Source: Paraburkholderia sp. D15 (GTDB taxonomy: Bacteria > Pseudomonadota > Gammaproteobacteria > Burkholderiales > Burkholderiaceae). From it: DNA of 64,000 nucleotides. Under the pieces are notes generated by a model that had not been told where the DNA came from, searched no databases, and saw only the letters and a list, made by a program, of their open reading frames with translations. The stretch is from contig NZ_CP110396.1 of NCBI RefSeq assembly GCF_029910215.1, forward strand, positions 2,728,001 through 2,792,000, written 5' to 3'. Below, piece after piece: positions 46,720-55,654 of this stretch; position 1 is the stretch's first letter, and each line of letters opens with the position of its first letter. The position numbers and the translations under genes are program-made.

Positions 46720-47490
46720 ATGAACACCGACGAACTTATCCTCACGAACCTCGATGCCGGCCTCGTGCAGATCACGATCAACCGGCCGCCGGCGAATGCG
46801 CTCAGCGCGCCATTGATTACCGCGTTGATGTCTATCTTCAGCGAGTTGTCCAGACAATCTACGCCGCCCGGCGTGGTCCTTACCGGCGCTGGGGAGAAGT
46901 TCTTCTGCGCGGGCGGCGATATCAACGAGGTGGCGAACCATGCGCTCGCTGTATCCCGCATGGAAGACTTCAACGCGTTTCTGTGTCAGATCGAACAGTA
47001 TCCCGGTCCCCTCGTGTGTGCGGTCAATGGCTATGCGGTGGGTGCGGGATTCGAGATCGTCCTGCATGCGGATTATGTGATCGCGTCGCCGCAATCCCGG
47101 CTGGGATTTCCCGAGATCAATCACGGGCTGCTACCGGCGGCAAAAGGTATGCGTCAAGCGGCGTCCCTACTGGGTTACCGGGCCGCACGCTCGCTCCTGT
47201 TTTCAGGTTCTCTGATTTCCGCCGAGCACGCACTCGCGATCGGCGCGGTGGACGCGATCGCCAAGCCAGAAGATAGGCTCGCACAGGCGATCGTCAAATG
47301 CCGGCAGCTTTGCGACAAAGATCGCCAACTCTTTGGCGCAATCAAAAATACGCTGCGCCGGAGTCCGCAAATGACGGACGACGCTTTACTCCAGTTGACG
47401 CTCAGCGACCTTCGAGGATATCTCGACAATCCGAAGACCGCCGACGCGAGAGCCCATTTCCTGGCACGTAACAAGAAGGTGGAATCGTGA
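46720..47490 (+). CDS. Enoyl-CoA hydratase/isomerase family protein (crotonase 1)
   Basis: A 256-residue crotonase. Oxyanion-hole segments FFCAGGDINEVANH and YAVGAGFEIVLHADYV are intact. The position corresponding to the catalytic Glu pair reads GFPEINHGLLPA, so one Glu is kept (PEINHG). Such a pattern occurs in hydratases, isomerases, and C-C hydrolases such as 6-oxocamphor hydrolase-like enzymes. Overlaps the creatininase-family gene by 4 bp (GTGA), so the two are translationally coupled. The specific reaction is not decided. Confidence 0.85.
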   Translation: MNTDELILTNLDAGLVQITINRPPANALSAPLITALMSIFSELSRQSTPPGVVLTGAGEKFFCAGGDINEVANHALAVSRMEDFNAFLCQIEQYPGPLVCAVNGYAVGAGFEIVLHADYVIASPQSRLGFPEINHGLLPAAKGMRQAASLLGYRAARSLLFSGSLISAEHALAIGAVDAIAKPEDRLAQAIVKCRQLCDKDRQLFGAIKNTLRRSPQMTDDALLQLTLSDLRGYLDNPKTADARAHFLARNKKVES

Positions 47491-48275
47491 GCAATATTGA
47501 ACAACCCGAGACACTGCATCTCACGCATATGACCTATGAAGACGTGTCGGCTGCGCTGGCTAGCGGGTTTGACAGCGTCCTCATTCCTTGTGGGGCGGTC
47601 GAGCAGCACGGACCTCATCTACCCTTGAGCATGGATGCCGATCACGCTGACGCGCTCGCGGTGAAAATCGCCGGGATGCTGGGGCGAACGCTGATCGCAC
47701 CCACCATTCAGGTGGGATGCTCCAGACACCATATGGACTTTCCCGGCACGATCTCGTTGCAGGAGCAAACCTACGCCGCGCTTTGTCATGATTACTGCAC
47801 GAGTCTGGCGAAGCACGGATTCAGACGTATTTATCTGTTCTCGGCCCACGTCGGCAATTTCAATGCTTTACGTACGATGCTGCCGCGTCTGAGAGACGCG
47901 GTCGGACCGGCGACCGAGGTGTTCGCGTATACGAATCATGAGGCGTGGCTTCGCGAATGGCGATTGGCGGTCGAGGAGGCGGGTGGCGATCCGGAATCCG
48001 TGGGCGGCCATGCCGACATCGCCGAAACGTCTCTCATGATGCACCTTCATCCCGACAGCGTTCGACACGGACAACTAGTGGCCGGCCACGTCGGTTTCCT
48101 GACGACCGGGCAATTGAATCTGATGTGGAAAAACGGCATTGCCTCGATATCTCGCAACGGTGTGCTTGGCGACGCGAGGGGATCATCACGCGAGATCGGC
48201 GAGACCTGTCTGAATGCCACGGCGAGACTTCTTGCCCTGACATTCGCGGCTGAATCGTCGCGAGAAGGTGGTTGA
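47487..48275 (+). CDS. Creatininase-family amidohydrolase
   Basis: A 262-residue metal-dependent hydrolase of the creatininase family. The metal-binding segment is GAVEQHGPHLPLSMDADHA (Glu, His, Asp); the usual NGHGGN reads SAHVGNF here, keeping the His, and GGHADIAETSLMMH supplies the remaining Glu. The family hydrolyses cyclic or linear amides (creatinine, formamidopyrimidines) and also sugar-like ketones (3-dehydro-scyllo-inosose). Start GTG at 47487 overlaps the crotonase stop. A ring-opening or amide-hydrolysis step is likely; the substrate is unknown. Confidence 0.85.
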   Translation: MSNIEQPETLHLTHMTYEDVSAALASGFDSVLIPCGAVEQHGPHLPLSMDADHADALAVKIAGMLGRTLIAPTIQVGCSRHHMDFPGTISLQEQTYAALCHDYCTSLAKHGFRRIYLFSAHVGNFNALRTMLPRLRDAVGPATEVFAYTNHEAWLREWRLAVEEAGGDPESVGGHADIAETSLMMHLHPDSVRHGQLVAGHVGFLTTGQLNLMWKNGIASISRNGVLGDARGSSREIGETCLNATARLLALTFAAESSREGG

Positions 48276-48401
48276 TGTCCAGTGGTCTGGTTGTTTGTTC
48301 GGCAGCATGATCTGCGGGCGAGCACGACGTAGCGGCATAAAAAGAATAAAAAATGCTGCGGAATCTGCGGCAATATTTCTACACGACAACAAGATAAATT
48401 C

Positions 48402-48446
48402 GAAGACGAATGTATGAATAAGTAGGTAAGCATACCTATCGTCTTC
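48402..48446 (+). promoter_or_regulatory. Nested dyad in the leader of the monooxygenase operon
   Basis: Outer arms GAAGACGA (48402-48409) and TCGTCTTC (48439-48446) enclose inner arms TAGGTA (48423-48428) and TACCTA (48433-48438) with an AGCA loop. As RNA it forms a hairpin with a 13-nt bulge on the left side. It is 120 bp before the LLM start and could be an operator or a structured leader. Confidence 0.5.
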
Positions 48447-48565
48447 AGTGGATTTCATTTCAGAGTTTCGACACACCGGCGAGGGCCGTCATTCAACCAG
48501 AAGTCATCAGGTTGGACTTCGTGCGCGCCACGAGTTTGTATATCAAGACTGTCAAGGAAACGAAA

Positions 48566-49720
48566 ATGACATTGAAAATCGGTTTTTGGTCAGAGCAGGA
48601 AACACAGGTCGGGCATAGCTACTCGAACAGATTGCGCGAACTGGTTCGTGAAACTGTTCTCGCGGAGCAGATGGGATTCGACTTCGTGGCGCTCTCGGAA
48701 CAGCACTTTGCGCTGGGCGGTATTTCGAGCTCGGCGCCGGAAGTGGTGTTTGGCTACCTCGCCGCCGTGACTTCGCGAATCAAACTTCGCCCGTCGGTGG
48801 CACTGATGCCCAAAGCCATCAACCACGCACTGCGTACGGCCGAACGGCTGGCAGTGACCGACATACTGTCCAACGGCCGGATGGAAATGTATTGCGGCCG
48901 GGCCAACACCACGATTGCGATGCGTGCATTCAACGTATCGCCCGACGAAACGCTGCCGCAGATGGAAGAGGGCATGGCGCTCCTTCGCACGGCCATGCGG
49001 GAAGACGTTTTCACCTTCGAGGGAAAGTACTACCAGGTGCCGCCTCGCTCGCTCGTACCCAAGCCGTTGCAAAAGCCTTATCCATTGCTTGGCGTCGCGG
49101 CAACGAGTCAGAACAGCCACGTTTGGGCCGCTTCGGAAGGGCTCGCTGTAATGAGCCACGCCATCTATCAGGGATGGGAGAAGCAGAAGGGGCTACTCGA
49201 TTCGTACTGGCAGAACTGGAAGCGCGATGAAACCGGGCCGCTGCACAAGCCGCGTGCCGGCGTGCCGCTTTTCATCGGCATCGGCAAGACGGACCAGGAA
49301 GCGAAGGACACCTTCGCCGGTCCCATCATGCACTATGCGCGCATCTCGACCGATGCGTACCCGCGGCTCGCAAAGCTCGCCGACAACTATGCCTACATGG
49401 CCGACAGCGTGCCGGCGATGCAGCGCGCCGCCGAGGATTGGGATTATCTGCTCAACGAGTCCGCCACGACGGTGTGCGGAAGCCCCGATACGGTCATTCG
49501 GCAGTTGGAACAATACGAAAAGCTCGGCATCGACGAAGTTCTGCTGCATATGGATTCGGTTCCCCACGAACAGATCATGGCGGCGATCGAGATGGTCGGC
49601 CGATACGTCATTCCTCATTTCAATGATCGCAACAATATCGTTCGGCCATTGGACGAGGTTCTCGGCAAGATTCGGGCAATGCGTCCGCAGACCGCCAACC
49701 CGACCCAAACTCAAGGATGA
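48566..49720 (+). CDS. LLM-class flavin-dependent monooxygenase (luciferase-like)
   Basis: A 384-residue bacterial-luciferase-type TIM barrel. LAEQMGFDFVALSEQHF and the SNGRMEMYCGRAN segment typical of FMN-dependent alkanal, diketocamphane and similar monooxygenases are seen, and a C-terminal GSPDTVIRQLEQYEKLGIDEVLLHMD motif completes the fold. Start at 48566 (MTLKIGFW) with AAGGAAA upstream. It needs reduced flavin; a reductase gene lies three genes downstream in the same direction. Probably the oxygenating enzyme of the cluster; the substrate is unknown. Confidence 0.9.
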   Translation: MTLKIGFWSEQETQVGHSYSNRLRELVRETVLAEQMGFDFVALSEQHFALGGISSSAPEVVFGYLAAVTSRIKLRPSVALMPKAINHALRTAERLAVTDILSNGRMEMYCGRANTTIAMRAFNVSPDETLPQMEEGMALLRTAMREDVFTFEGKYYQVPPRSLVPKPLQKPYPLLGVAATSQNSHVWAASEGLAVMSHAIYQGWEKQKGLLDSYWQNWKRDETGPLHKPRAGVPLFIGIGKTDQEAKDTFAGPIMHYARISTDAYPRLAKLADNYAYMADSVPAMQRAAEDWDYLLNESATTVCGSPDTVIRQLEQYEKLGIDEVLLHMDSVPHEQIMAAIEMVGRYVIPHFNDRNNIVRPLDEVLGKIRAMRPQTANPTQTQG

Positions 49721-49728
49721 ACTCACAC

Positions 49729-50517
49729 ATGGACACGTCTTCCCGCTACCAGTATCTGAATGTGGAACATCGGCCTTCCGGGGTCGCGATTGTCACGATG
49801 AACCGGCCAGAGATTCTGAACGCGATCAATTGGGACATGCACAGCGAGCTGGAACAGGTATTCGTCGATCTGGACCACGACAAATCGGTCAAGGCGATCG
49901 TTCTGACCGGCGCGGGGCGCGGGTTCTGCTCCGGCGGCGATCAGAAGTCGATCGATAACGGCGATCTTCCGTCGCCGACACGAGGTGGCCGTCGCTTGAT
50001 CAGGAACATGCTGGAGGTCGAGGTGCCGATCGTGGCGGCGGTCAATGGTGCAGCGGTAGGGCTGGGTGCCACGCTCGCGTTGTTTTGCGACATGATCTAC
50101 GCCAGTCCGACCGCGCGATTCGCCGACACGCACGTCAACGCGGGTGTCGTGGCGGGCGATGGCGGCGCGGTGATCTGGCCGCTTCTGCTCGGCCCGGTCC
50201 GCGCGCGGCACTATCTGATGACGGGCGACTTCGTCAACGCCGATGAGGCGCTGGCCATGGGCATGATCAACAAGATCGTCGAGAGCGACAGACTGCTGGA
50301 AGCCACCGTCGAATACGCGGAACTTCTCGCGGGTGGTCCGCGCGACGCGGTGGTCTGGACGAAGTATTGCGTGAACAAGATCACCAAGCAGTACACGCAT
50401 CTGATACTCGATACGTCAACGGCGCTGGAAACGATCACCTTCAATTCGCCCGAGCGCCGTGAAGCGGTGACTTCGTTCGCCGAGAAGCGCAAGCGCTTTG
50501 GAGACAACTACAAATGA
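49729..50517 (+). CDS. Enoyl-CoA hydratase family protein (crotonase 2)
   Basis: A 262-residue crotonase. GFCSGGDQKSIDNG and NGAAVGLGATLALFCDMI form the oxyanion hole; after ARFADTHVNAGVVAGDGGAVIW, Asp and Gly rather than two Glu line the active site, as in crotonases that do more than hydration. An ATG at 49717 overlaps the LLM stop (ATGA); I prefer 49729 because AAGGA lies upstream at a workable distance, but either is possible. Overlaps the ligase by 4 bp (ATGA). Operon member. Confidence 0.87.
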   Translation: MDTSSRYQYLNVEHRPSGVAIVTMNRPEILNAINWDMHSELEQVFVDLDHDKSVKAIVLTGAGRGFCSGGDQKSIDNGDLPSPTRGGRRLIRNMLEVEVPIVAAVNGAAVGLGATLALFCDMIYASPTARFADTHVNAGVVAGDGGAVIWPLLLGPVRARHYLMTGDFVNADEALAMGMINKIVESDRLLEATVEYAELLAGGPRDAVVWTKYCVNKITKQYTHLILDTSTALETITFNSPERREAVTSFAEKRKRFGDNYK

Positions 50518-52421
50518 CCGCCGCACCCTGGACTTCCGGTAGTCAATTCGCTTCGACCAGTATCCCGGCTTTGCTGTTGGCGAGGCTGAAAAACGATGCC
50601 GGAGCAAACGCCTTTTTTCAGAAACGTGAAGGGTCCTGGATATCGACCACCTGGAAAGAATATGCGAACGCGGTCTGTTCCATTTCCGTGGCGCTCCGTC
50701 ATGCCGGTATAGACAAAGGCGACCGGATTGCCATCATGGGCGACGTTTCCCAGGAGTGGGTCATCGCCGATATGGCGACGATCTGCTCGGGCGCGGTGAC
50801 GGTGGGCGTCTATTTCACGTCGTCGGTCGAAGAGGTTCGCTACTATCTGGAAGATTCGGGGGCGCGACTGGCTTTTGTCGGCAATGGAGAACAACTGCGC
50901 ATCATCCAGGCTGCCGATCCGTCTCGCAAGCTCCTCCACATTGTCGTACTCGACCCGGCCTGGAAGAATACGCCTGGCGAAACCGCCGCGAATGTCGTTT
51001 CATTCGCCGAGTTCGCCGTGCCGTTCTGCGAAGACGAGACGGCTTATCTGCGGGAGCAGTCGGAGTCCGCGCGGTCGACGGATCTGGTGAGCCTCGGTTA
51101 CACCTCGGGGACCACGGGGTCGCCCAAGGGCGCGATGCTTACGCATCGTTCCATGCTGGCGGGCGCATTCACGTGGCCGACCTTCTGCCCCGCGATCATG
51201 TCGGAACCGCAGCGCATGGTCATCCATCTGCCTCTGTCGCACACGGTGGCGCGCGTGCAGGCCATGACGCTGCCACTTATCACGAAGACAGTGCCTTACT
51301 TTGTCGATGCATCGGCCGATTTCGCCAGGTGCATTCAGGAAGTGAAGCCGACGTCTTATATGGCGCCGCCGCGCTTCTACCAGAAGTTCGCGACACAGAT
51401 CATCAATCACGTGAACGGCAGTGCCGAAGTGGATCGGCAAAACTACAAACTGGCTCTCGGGATTGCGAGAGAGGTGCTGGCCGACCGCTTGGAGAGGGGC
51501 CGCAGCGACCCGTTCAAGGAGGCGATCTATGCCGCCTGCCAGCGTTCCATCTTCGCGCCGCTATTGGCGAGAATCGGGTTCGACGATTTGCGGTATCCAT
51601 ATACCGCGTCCGCTCCGATGCCGCCCGAACTCGTCACCCTGTTTCAGCTATGGGGCGTCAATCTGCGGGAGATCTACGGACAAACGGAGATGGTGGGGGG
51701 GAATCTGGCGCAGATGGCGGACTGGTCGAAGCCGGGCAATTCCGGCGTGCCGATCGACGATCCAGCGTGGGAGACGCGCGTACTGGCGGACGGTGAAATG
51801 CTCGTTCGCGGGCCGGGACTATTTGTCGGGTACTGGAACAAGGAGGCCGAGACACAAACGGCCCTGCGGGACGGCTGGCTCTACACCGGCGATATCGTGG
51901 AGATCGGCGAAGACGGTGCGTACAAGCTGATCGATCGAAAAAAAGAACTCATCAATACCGCCGCCGGAAAATCGATCAGCCCTGTTCAGATCGAGAACGA
52001 GCTTCGCCAGAGCCCCTATATCACCGAAGCGATGGTGATTGGTGAAGGGCGTAAGTATCTGACGGCGTTGATCGAAGTGGACGGCACGCTCACCATGGAT
52101 TGGGCCAGTGCGCGCGATGCGTCGATCACGCGCTATGCCGATCTGGCCGCGTCGGAAGTCGTAATAGGTCTGATCCGCGCGGAAGTGGACAAAGCCAACG
52201 CGAGATTGGCGCGAGCGGAACAGATCAAGGCATTCAGGATCATTCCCGAGGAGCTCACACCTGAGCGTGGCGTGATGACCGCGACGCGCAAAAAGCGCCG
52301 CAAGCCCATCATGGCGCGCTACGAGCGCCTTATCGCCAGTCTTTACGACGACGCCGAGGCGCAGTTGATCAAAGATCAGATTGCCGGGGCCGAGCCGCCC
52401 GTTCCGGTATCCCGGCAATGA
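50514..52421 (+). CDS. Acyl-CoA ligase (long-chain FadD15/FAA1-like AMP-binding)
   Basis: A 635-residue adenylate-forming ligase. The P-loop YTSGTTGSPKGAMLTH is near residue 195, the YGQTE motif and YTGDIVEIGEDGAYKLIDRKKELI hinge are intact, and the catalytic Lys segment is AAGKSISPVQIENEL. Its size and lid resemble long-chain acyl-CoA synthetases. It activates a carboxylate of the pathway with CoA. Translationally coupled to crotonase 2; the flavin reductase follows 61 bp later. The substrate could be a ring or terpenoid acid rather than a true fatty acid. Confidence 0.9.
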   Translation: MTAAPWTSGSQFASTSIPALLLARLKNDAGANAFFQKREGSWISTTWKEYANAVCSISVALRHAGIDKGDRIAIMGDVSQEWVIADMATICSGAVTVGVYFTSSVEEVRYYLEDSGARLAFVGNGEQLRIIQAADPSRKLLHIVVLDPAWKNTPGETAANVVSFAEFAVPFCEDETAYLREQSESARSTDLVSLGYTSGTTGSPKGAMLTHRSMLAGAFTWPTFCPAIMSEPQRMVIHLPLSHTVARVQAMTLPLITKTVPYFVDASADFARCIQEVKPTSYMAPPRFYQKFATQIINHVNGSAEVDRQNYKLALGIAREVLADRLERGRSDPFKEAIYAACQRSIFAPLLARIGFDDLRYPYTASAPMPPELVTLFQLWGVNLREIYGQTEMVGGNLAQMADWSKPGNSGVPIDDPAWETRVLADGEMLVRGPGLFVGYWNKEAETQTALRDGWLYTGDIVEIGEDGAYKLIDRKKELINTAAGKSISPVQIENELRQSPYITEAMVIGEGRKYLTALIEVDGTLTMDWASARDASITRYADLAASEVVIGLIRAEVDKANARLARAEQIKAFRIIPEELTPERGVMTATRKKRRKPIMARYERLIASLYDDAEAQLIKDQIAGAEPPVPVSRQ

Positions 52422-52482
52422 GCCCATGACACGCCGACTATCCTGCCGCAACACCCTTTCGTCAACCGAGGGAGATACCGCC

Positions 52483-52989
52483 GTGATCGCACTTTCCCCA
52501 GACCGCACTACCTTCCGCGAGGCCATGGCACGGATCGGCGCGGCAGTGAATATCATCACCACCACGACGCCTACCGGCGATGTCGGCATGACCGTGTCCG
52601 CGGTTTGCTCGGTGACCGACGACCCGGCCACCGTGCTTGTCTGCATCGGCCGATCCAGCCGTCAATATCATCATTTCAGCTCGGCGGGCATCATCTGTAT
52701 CAACGTGCTCTCGCACGAGCATGAGGCACTGTCGCCGATCTTCGCAGGCAAGGGAGACCTCGGCATGACCGAGCGCTTCACGTACGGCAAATGGCTCCGG
52801 CTTGCCACCGGCGCGCCGGTACTGGAATCCGCCGCGGCGAGTCTGGACTGTACGGTGAGCCGAAGTGTCGACATCGGCACCCACACGGTTTTCTTCTGCG
52901 CGGTGCAGGCAGTGCATCTCGGTTCCTCGGTGTCGGGTCTCGTGTACCACGGGCGTGCTTACCACAGGATTCCGCAGAAGCAGGCTTGA
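52483..52989 (+). CDS. Flavin reductase (HpaC/RutF type)
   Basis: A 168-residue flavin:NAD(P)H reductase domain protein. FREAMARIGAAVNIITT, MTVSAVCSVTDDPATVLVCI and INVLSHEHEALSPIFAGKG are typical of HpaC/RutF. Start chosen as GTG at 52483 with GGGAG eight bases upstream; an ATG at 52426 would add 19 residues. It supplies FMNH2 to the LLM monooxygenase encoded in the same operon, the usual two-component arrangement. Confidence 0.9.
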   Translation: MIALSPDRTTFREAMARIGAAVNIITTTTPTGDVGMTVSAVCSVTDDPATVLVCIGRSSRQYHHFSSAGIICINVLSHEHEALSPIFAGKGDLGMTERFTYGKWLRLATGAPVLESAAASLDCTVSRSVDIGTHTVFFCAVQAVHLGSSVSGLVYHGRAYHRIPQKQA

Positions 52990-53145
52990 AGCATCCGCGA
53001 AAAATCGCTCCACACCCATCCTTTACGCTTGACGGGGACGTGACGTCAGCGTTCCCGATCAACAATGCGCGGCCAGTCATCAAACATCAATAATCAATAG
53101 CCGCCGCTGCACGCCGACAATCCACCCGCTTCTCGACACACTCGA

Positions 53146-53188
53146 CGCAGGCCGCGTTTCCACAGGCGCTCGCCTGCGTTTGCTTTTT
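53146..53188 (+). terminator. Probable intrinsic terminator of the monooxygenase operon
   Basis: Arms CGCAGGC (53146-53152) and GCCTGCG (53172-53178) are followed by TTTGCTTTTT. The loop can also form a smaller CAGGC/GCCTG hairpin. It lies 157 bp after the flavin reductase stop. Confidence 0.55.
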
Positions 53189-53418
53189 AAGGCAGTGCAC
53201 TGGGCTGTGCCAGCGTATCAGTGCACGAGGCGGCCTTTCGGCCTGTGAAGAGCACACGAGGCGCGCAAAAACTCTGGCTGTTTTTAGCGATAAGTTGTCA
53301 TCTTCCAAAAATTCAGGCCGGAAGGTTCTCGATAAAGTACTACTCATGGCGACGCTTCAAAGCACGCGTCGTCCAGATCCTCTCGCTTTGAACGAGCAGT
53401 GAAAATGGGTTCCGTATC

Positions 53419-53556
53419 ATGAAGAATATCTTTTTACGAGTCGCAAGAGCGTTAACGTCCATGTTCACTATCCAGAAGCTGGACATCATTGTCTGTAACT
53501 CGGCGGGGCAGGAAATTCCGTATGTCATGTTGTTCACCATGTACGGTTTCGTCTGA
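53419..53556 (+). CDS. Possible 45-residue small protein
   Basis: An intact frame starts ATG at 53419 with the sequence MKNIFLRVARALTSMFTIQK and ends YGFV at 53556. It is basic at the N-terminus, with hydrophobic stretches. The ribosome-binding site is weak. Codon use is AT-rich and unlike neighbours. It may be chance; a leader peptide is possible. Confidence 0.25.
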   Translation: MKNIFLRVARALTSMFTIQKLDIIVCNSAGQEIPYVMLFTMYGFV

Positions 53557-53591
53557 TCGCGACGCCACAGCTTTACGAAGAAGGAGTATTC

Positions 53592-53876
53592 ATGAAAACG
53601 ATAATCGCAGCGGTACTCTGCCTCGTGGTCTTCTTTCCGTTGGCCGCAAGTGCCGGCACTGACAAGACAGACTGCCCGGGCGCGTCGGTGGTGGATGAGA
53701 AGACGCGTGCCGAGGTACGAGCCGAACTTCTTCAGGCCGAACACGACGGCTGGATAACGGCGACGAAGCAAAGGGCCTACCCGCCGGATTCGGAACGGGG
53801 CGGCCTGAACCGGAGCGTATATGACGCGAGTGTTGGCACGAGACCGTACTACCAGGCGTCGAATCGGCAACCCTGA
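53592..53876 (+). CDS. DUF4148 exported protein
   Basis: A 94-residue protein with a Sec signal peptide (MKTIIAAVLCLVVFFPLAASAG, cleavage after ASA). The mature part has TRAEVRAELLQAEHDGWI, the DUF4148 core, and ends in a YPP-rich tail with an N-terminal Cys (DCPG). DUF4148 proteins are abundant, mostly Burkholderiaceae, and of unknown function. AAGGAG precedes the ATG. A strong terminator follows. Confidence 0.85.
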   Translation: MKTIIAAVLCLVVFFPLAASAGTDKTDCPGASVVDEKTRAEVRAELLQAEHDGWITATKQRAYPPDSERGGLNRSVYDASVGTRPYYQASNRQP

Positions 53877-53887
53877 GAGGCGAGGGC

Positions 53888-53920
53888 GGCGCCTGCATTC
53901 AGGTGGCGAATGCAGGCGCC
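53888..53920 (+). terminator. Strong hairpin terminator between DUF4148 and porin genes
   Basis: Thirteen-base perfect arms GGCGCCTGCATTC and GAATGCAGGCGCC with a 7-nt loop, followed by TTCCTTCGT. It lies between two convergent genes and can act for both. Confidence 0.75.
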
Positions 53921-53944
53921 TTCCTTCGTCACGGGATGGGTTGC

Positions 53945-55117
53945 CTAGAATTTGTGGCGAATAGCCAACCTGTAAATCATCTGGTGGTTATTCGACGAGT
54001 CTCCGGAGCCTCCAATGTCGGCGACAGCGGGCGCGCCCGTCGACGCTGTACCCGAAGCACGTTGCCAGCCGCCCGAGAAATACACATCCGTGCGTTTCGA
54101 CAGCAAATAGTCCACCAGAAATGCCGCCTGATTGTAGTGCTGGTTACCAACGACGTTGCCCTGTGCGGTGGTGACGCTGCGGGCGTTCATATAGTCATAC
54201 ATCACGCCGACGGAAAACGCTGGCGTGATGCGATAACTCAAGCCGATGTCGTAGTTGTTGAAGATCGCGGTGCCGTTCAGAAACGAGGGCCCCAGATTGG
54301 CGTACTGCACGTTCGAGTAGGAGGCGCTGATCGCCGCGTTGCCGATGGTGTATGTCGCCGCGACAACGGCGTCCTGATACGCCTGCGCAACCTGGTAAGC
54401 CGAGTTCAGTGAATTGGCGAGCAGGTTGAAGCCGCTTGCGTAGGCAGTGAACCAGCCGCTTCCCGGCGTCGCGGTCGGATGTTTGAAGTAATCGAACGCT
54501 GCGCCGACCTGAAGCGGGCCGTGGGTGTAACCCGCGCCGATCGAGTAGCCCGATGTGGACGTGAAGTCGCCGGGTATTCCGCCAAGGCTGTATTCGGCAC
54601 CGAAGGAGAAGCCATGAAAATCCGGGCTCATATAGCGCACCGAATTATTGAATCGCACGCTGTTGCCGACATTGTCGAGGTCGCCCGGGTGGCCGCCGGC
54701 AATATCGCCGACGGCTGCGGAGCCCGCGAGAAACTCGGGGAAGTACCACACCATGTCGTACTGGCGCCCCGCGGTGAGCGAGCCGTAGGTGTCGCTGCTC
54801 AGTCCGACGAAGGCCTGGCGGCCGAAGGCCGTACCGCCCTGAGCGAACTGTCCGTTGTTCACGTTGATCCCGGATTCAAGGGTAAAGATGGCTTTAAGAC
54901 CGCCTCCGAGATCTTCCTTGCCGATCAACCCCCAGCGGCTGCCGTCGATGCCGTCCAGCGAGTCCATATAGACCGCTTTGCCGCCGCCCACATTGGTCTG
55001 GTAGTGAATGCCGTTGTCGATCTCTCCGTAGAGCGTGACGCTACTCTGGCTATGCGCGAAAGGGCTGGCAAGCCCCACGAGCGAACCGACTATGACTTCC
55101 ATTTTTTTCTTTTTCAT
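53945..55117 (-). CDS. Gram-negative general porin (Porin_4 type)
   Basis: A 390-residue outer-membrane porin. Start at 55117 with GGAG six bases upstream; signal peptide MKKKKMEVIVGSLVGLASPFAHS before QSSVTLYGEID. Sixteen-strand beta-barrel pattern, typical of Burkholderiaceae OmpC-like porins, ending with the C-terminal Phe in LAIRHKF, the outer-membrane sorting signal. Several Gly-rich loops. Its place beside the monooxygenase cluster suggests uptake of the pathway substrate, though it is on the opposite strand. Confidence 0.92.
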   Translation of the reverse strand: MKKKKMEVIVGSLVGLASPFAHSQSSVTLYGEIDNGIHYQTNVGGGKAVYMDSLDGIDGSRWGLIGKEDLGGGLKAIFTLESGINVNNGQFAQGGTAFGRQAFVGLSSDTYGSLTAGRQYDMVWYFPEFLAGSAAVGDIAGGHPGDLDNVGNSVRFNNSVRYMSPDFHGFSFGAEYSLGGIPGDFTSTSGYSIGAGYTHGPLQVGAAFDYFKHPTATPGSGWFTAYASGFNLLANSLNSAYQVAQAYQDAVVAATYTIGNAAISASYSNVQYANLGPSFLNGTAIFNNYDIGLSYRITPAFSVGVMYDYMNARSVTTAQGNVVGNQHYNQAAFLVDYLLSKRTDVYFSGGWQRASGTASTGAPAVADIGGSGDSSNNHQMIYRLAIRHKF

Positions 55118-55654
55118 AAGATCTCCGGATTTCAAAGTGAATTTCAAAAGAACGGTCAAACCTTGTCCTGTCGAGCCGGGTGACGCGATGCGGAAAGCCC
55201 CGCAACCGGCGGTCTTTTCGAGGGCGAGCGAAGACCGCGCAGAGGCATTCCGCGGTGCTTGTCGTCGTGGTTATTCGAATTCGAAATGCGGAGGTGTCTC
55301 GTCCACGTTTGTATTTCGCCGCGGCGGATTTCCGCGTGGTTATTGAAATCTGGCGCGTCGTGCCCTTCGATTGTTTTTATCGAGTCGCCCGCGCCGTGAA
55401 TTCATTTGACTGCGTGGAGAAATATTGCCGGAGTTCAGGCAGAATTTTCTATTCTTGTTCTATTGCAGTTCGGTTCCGGTCAGCAGATTGTGCGGTGGGA
55501 GCGCTCAATCGAAGCGCAATGCGCGGGTGGGTGCGGACTGAACGTTGCTGACATGGTCTCTCGCGATCCCGGCGTGGCGCTCCTTCGAAACGCCGGCTTA
55601 TTTTTCGGTTGAAGGTCGCTACAATGGCAGCATGTCGCTGAGAAAAAGCCCGCT
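55118..55654. other. Porin/AraC divergent promoter region
   Basis: 537 bp between the divergent porin and AraC genes. I see no gene, RNA or obvious dyad. Several ATTCG/CGAAT stretches near 55275-55290 might be regulator sites but are not convincing. Confidence 0.4.

Larger units (their letters stand above)
52990..53591. other. Intergenic region with hairpins
   Basis: 602 bp with no long gene. It contains a probable terminator (53146-53188), a second hairpin with arms GTGCACTG (53195-53202) and CAGTGCAC (53219-53226), and a 45-codon open frame at 53419. It is AT-richer after 53240. Confidence 0.6.
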
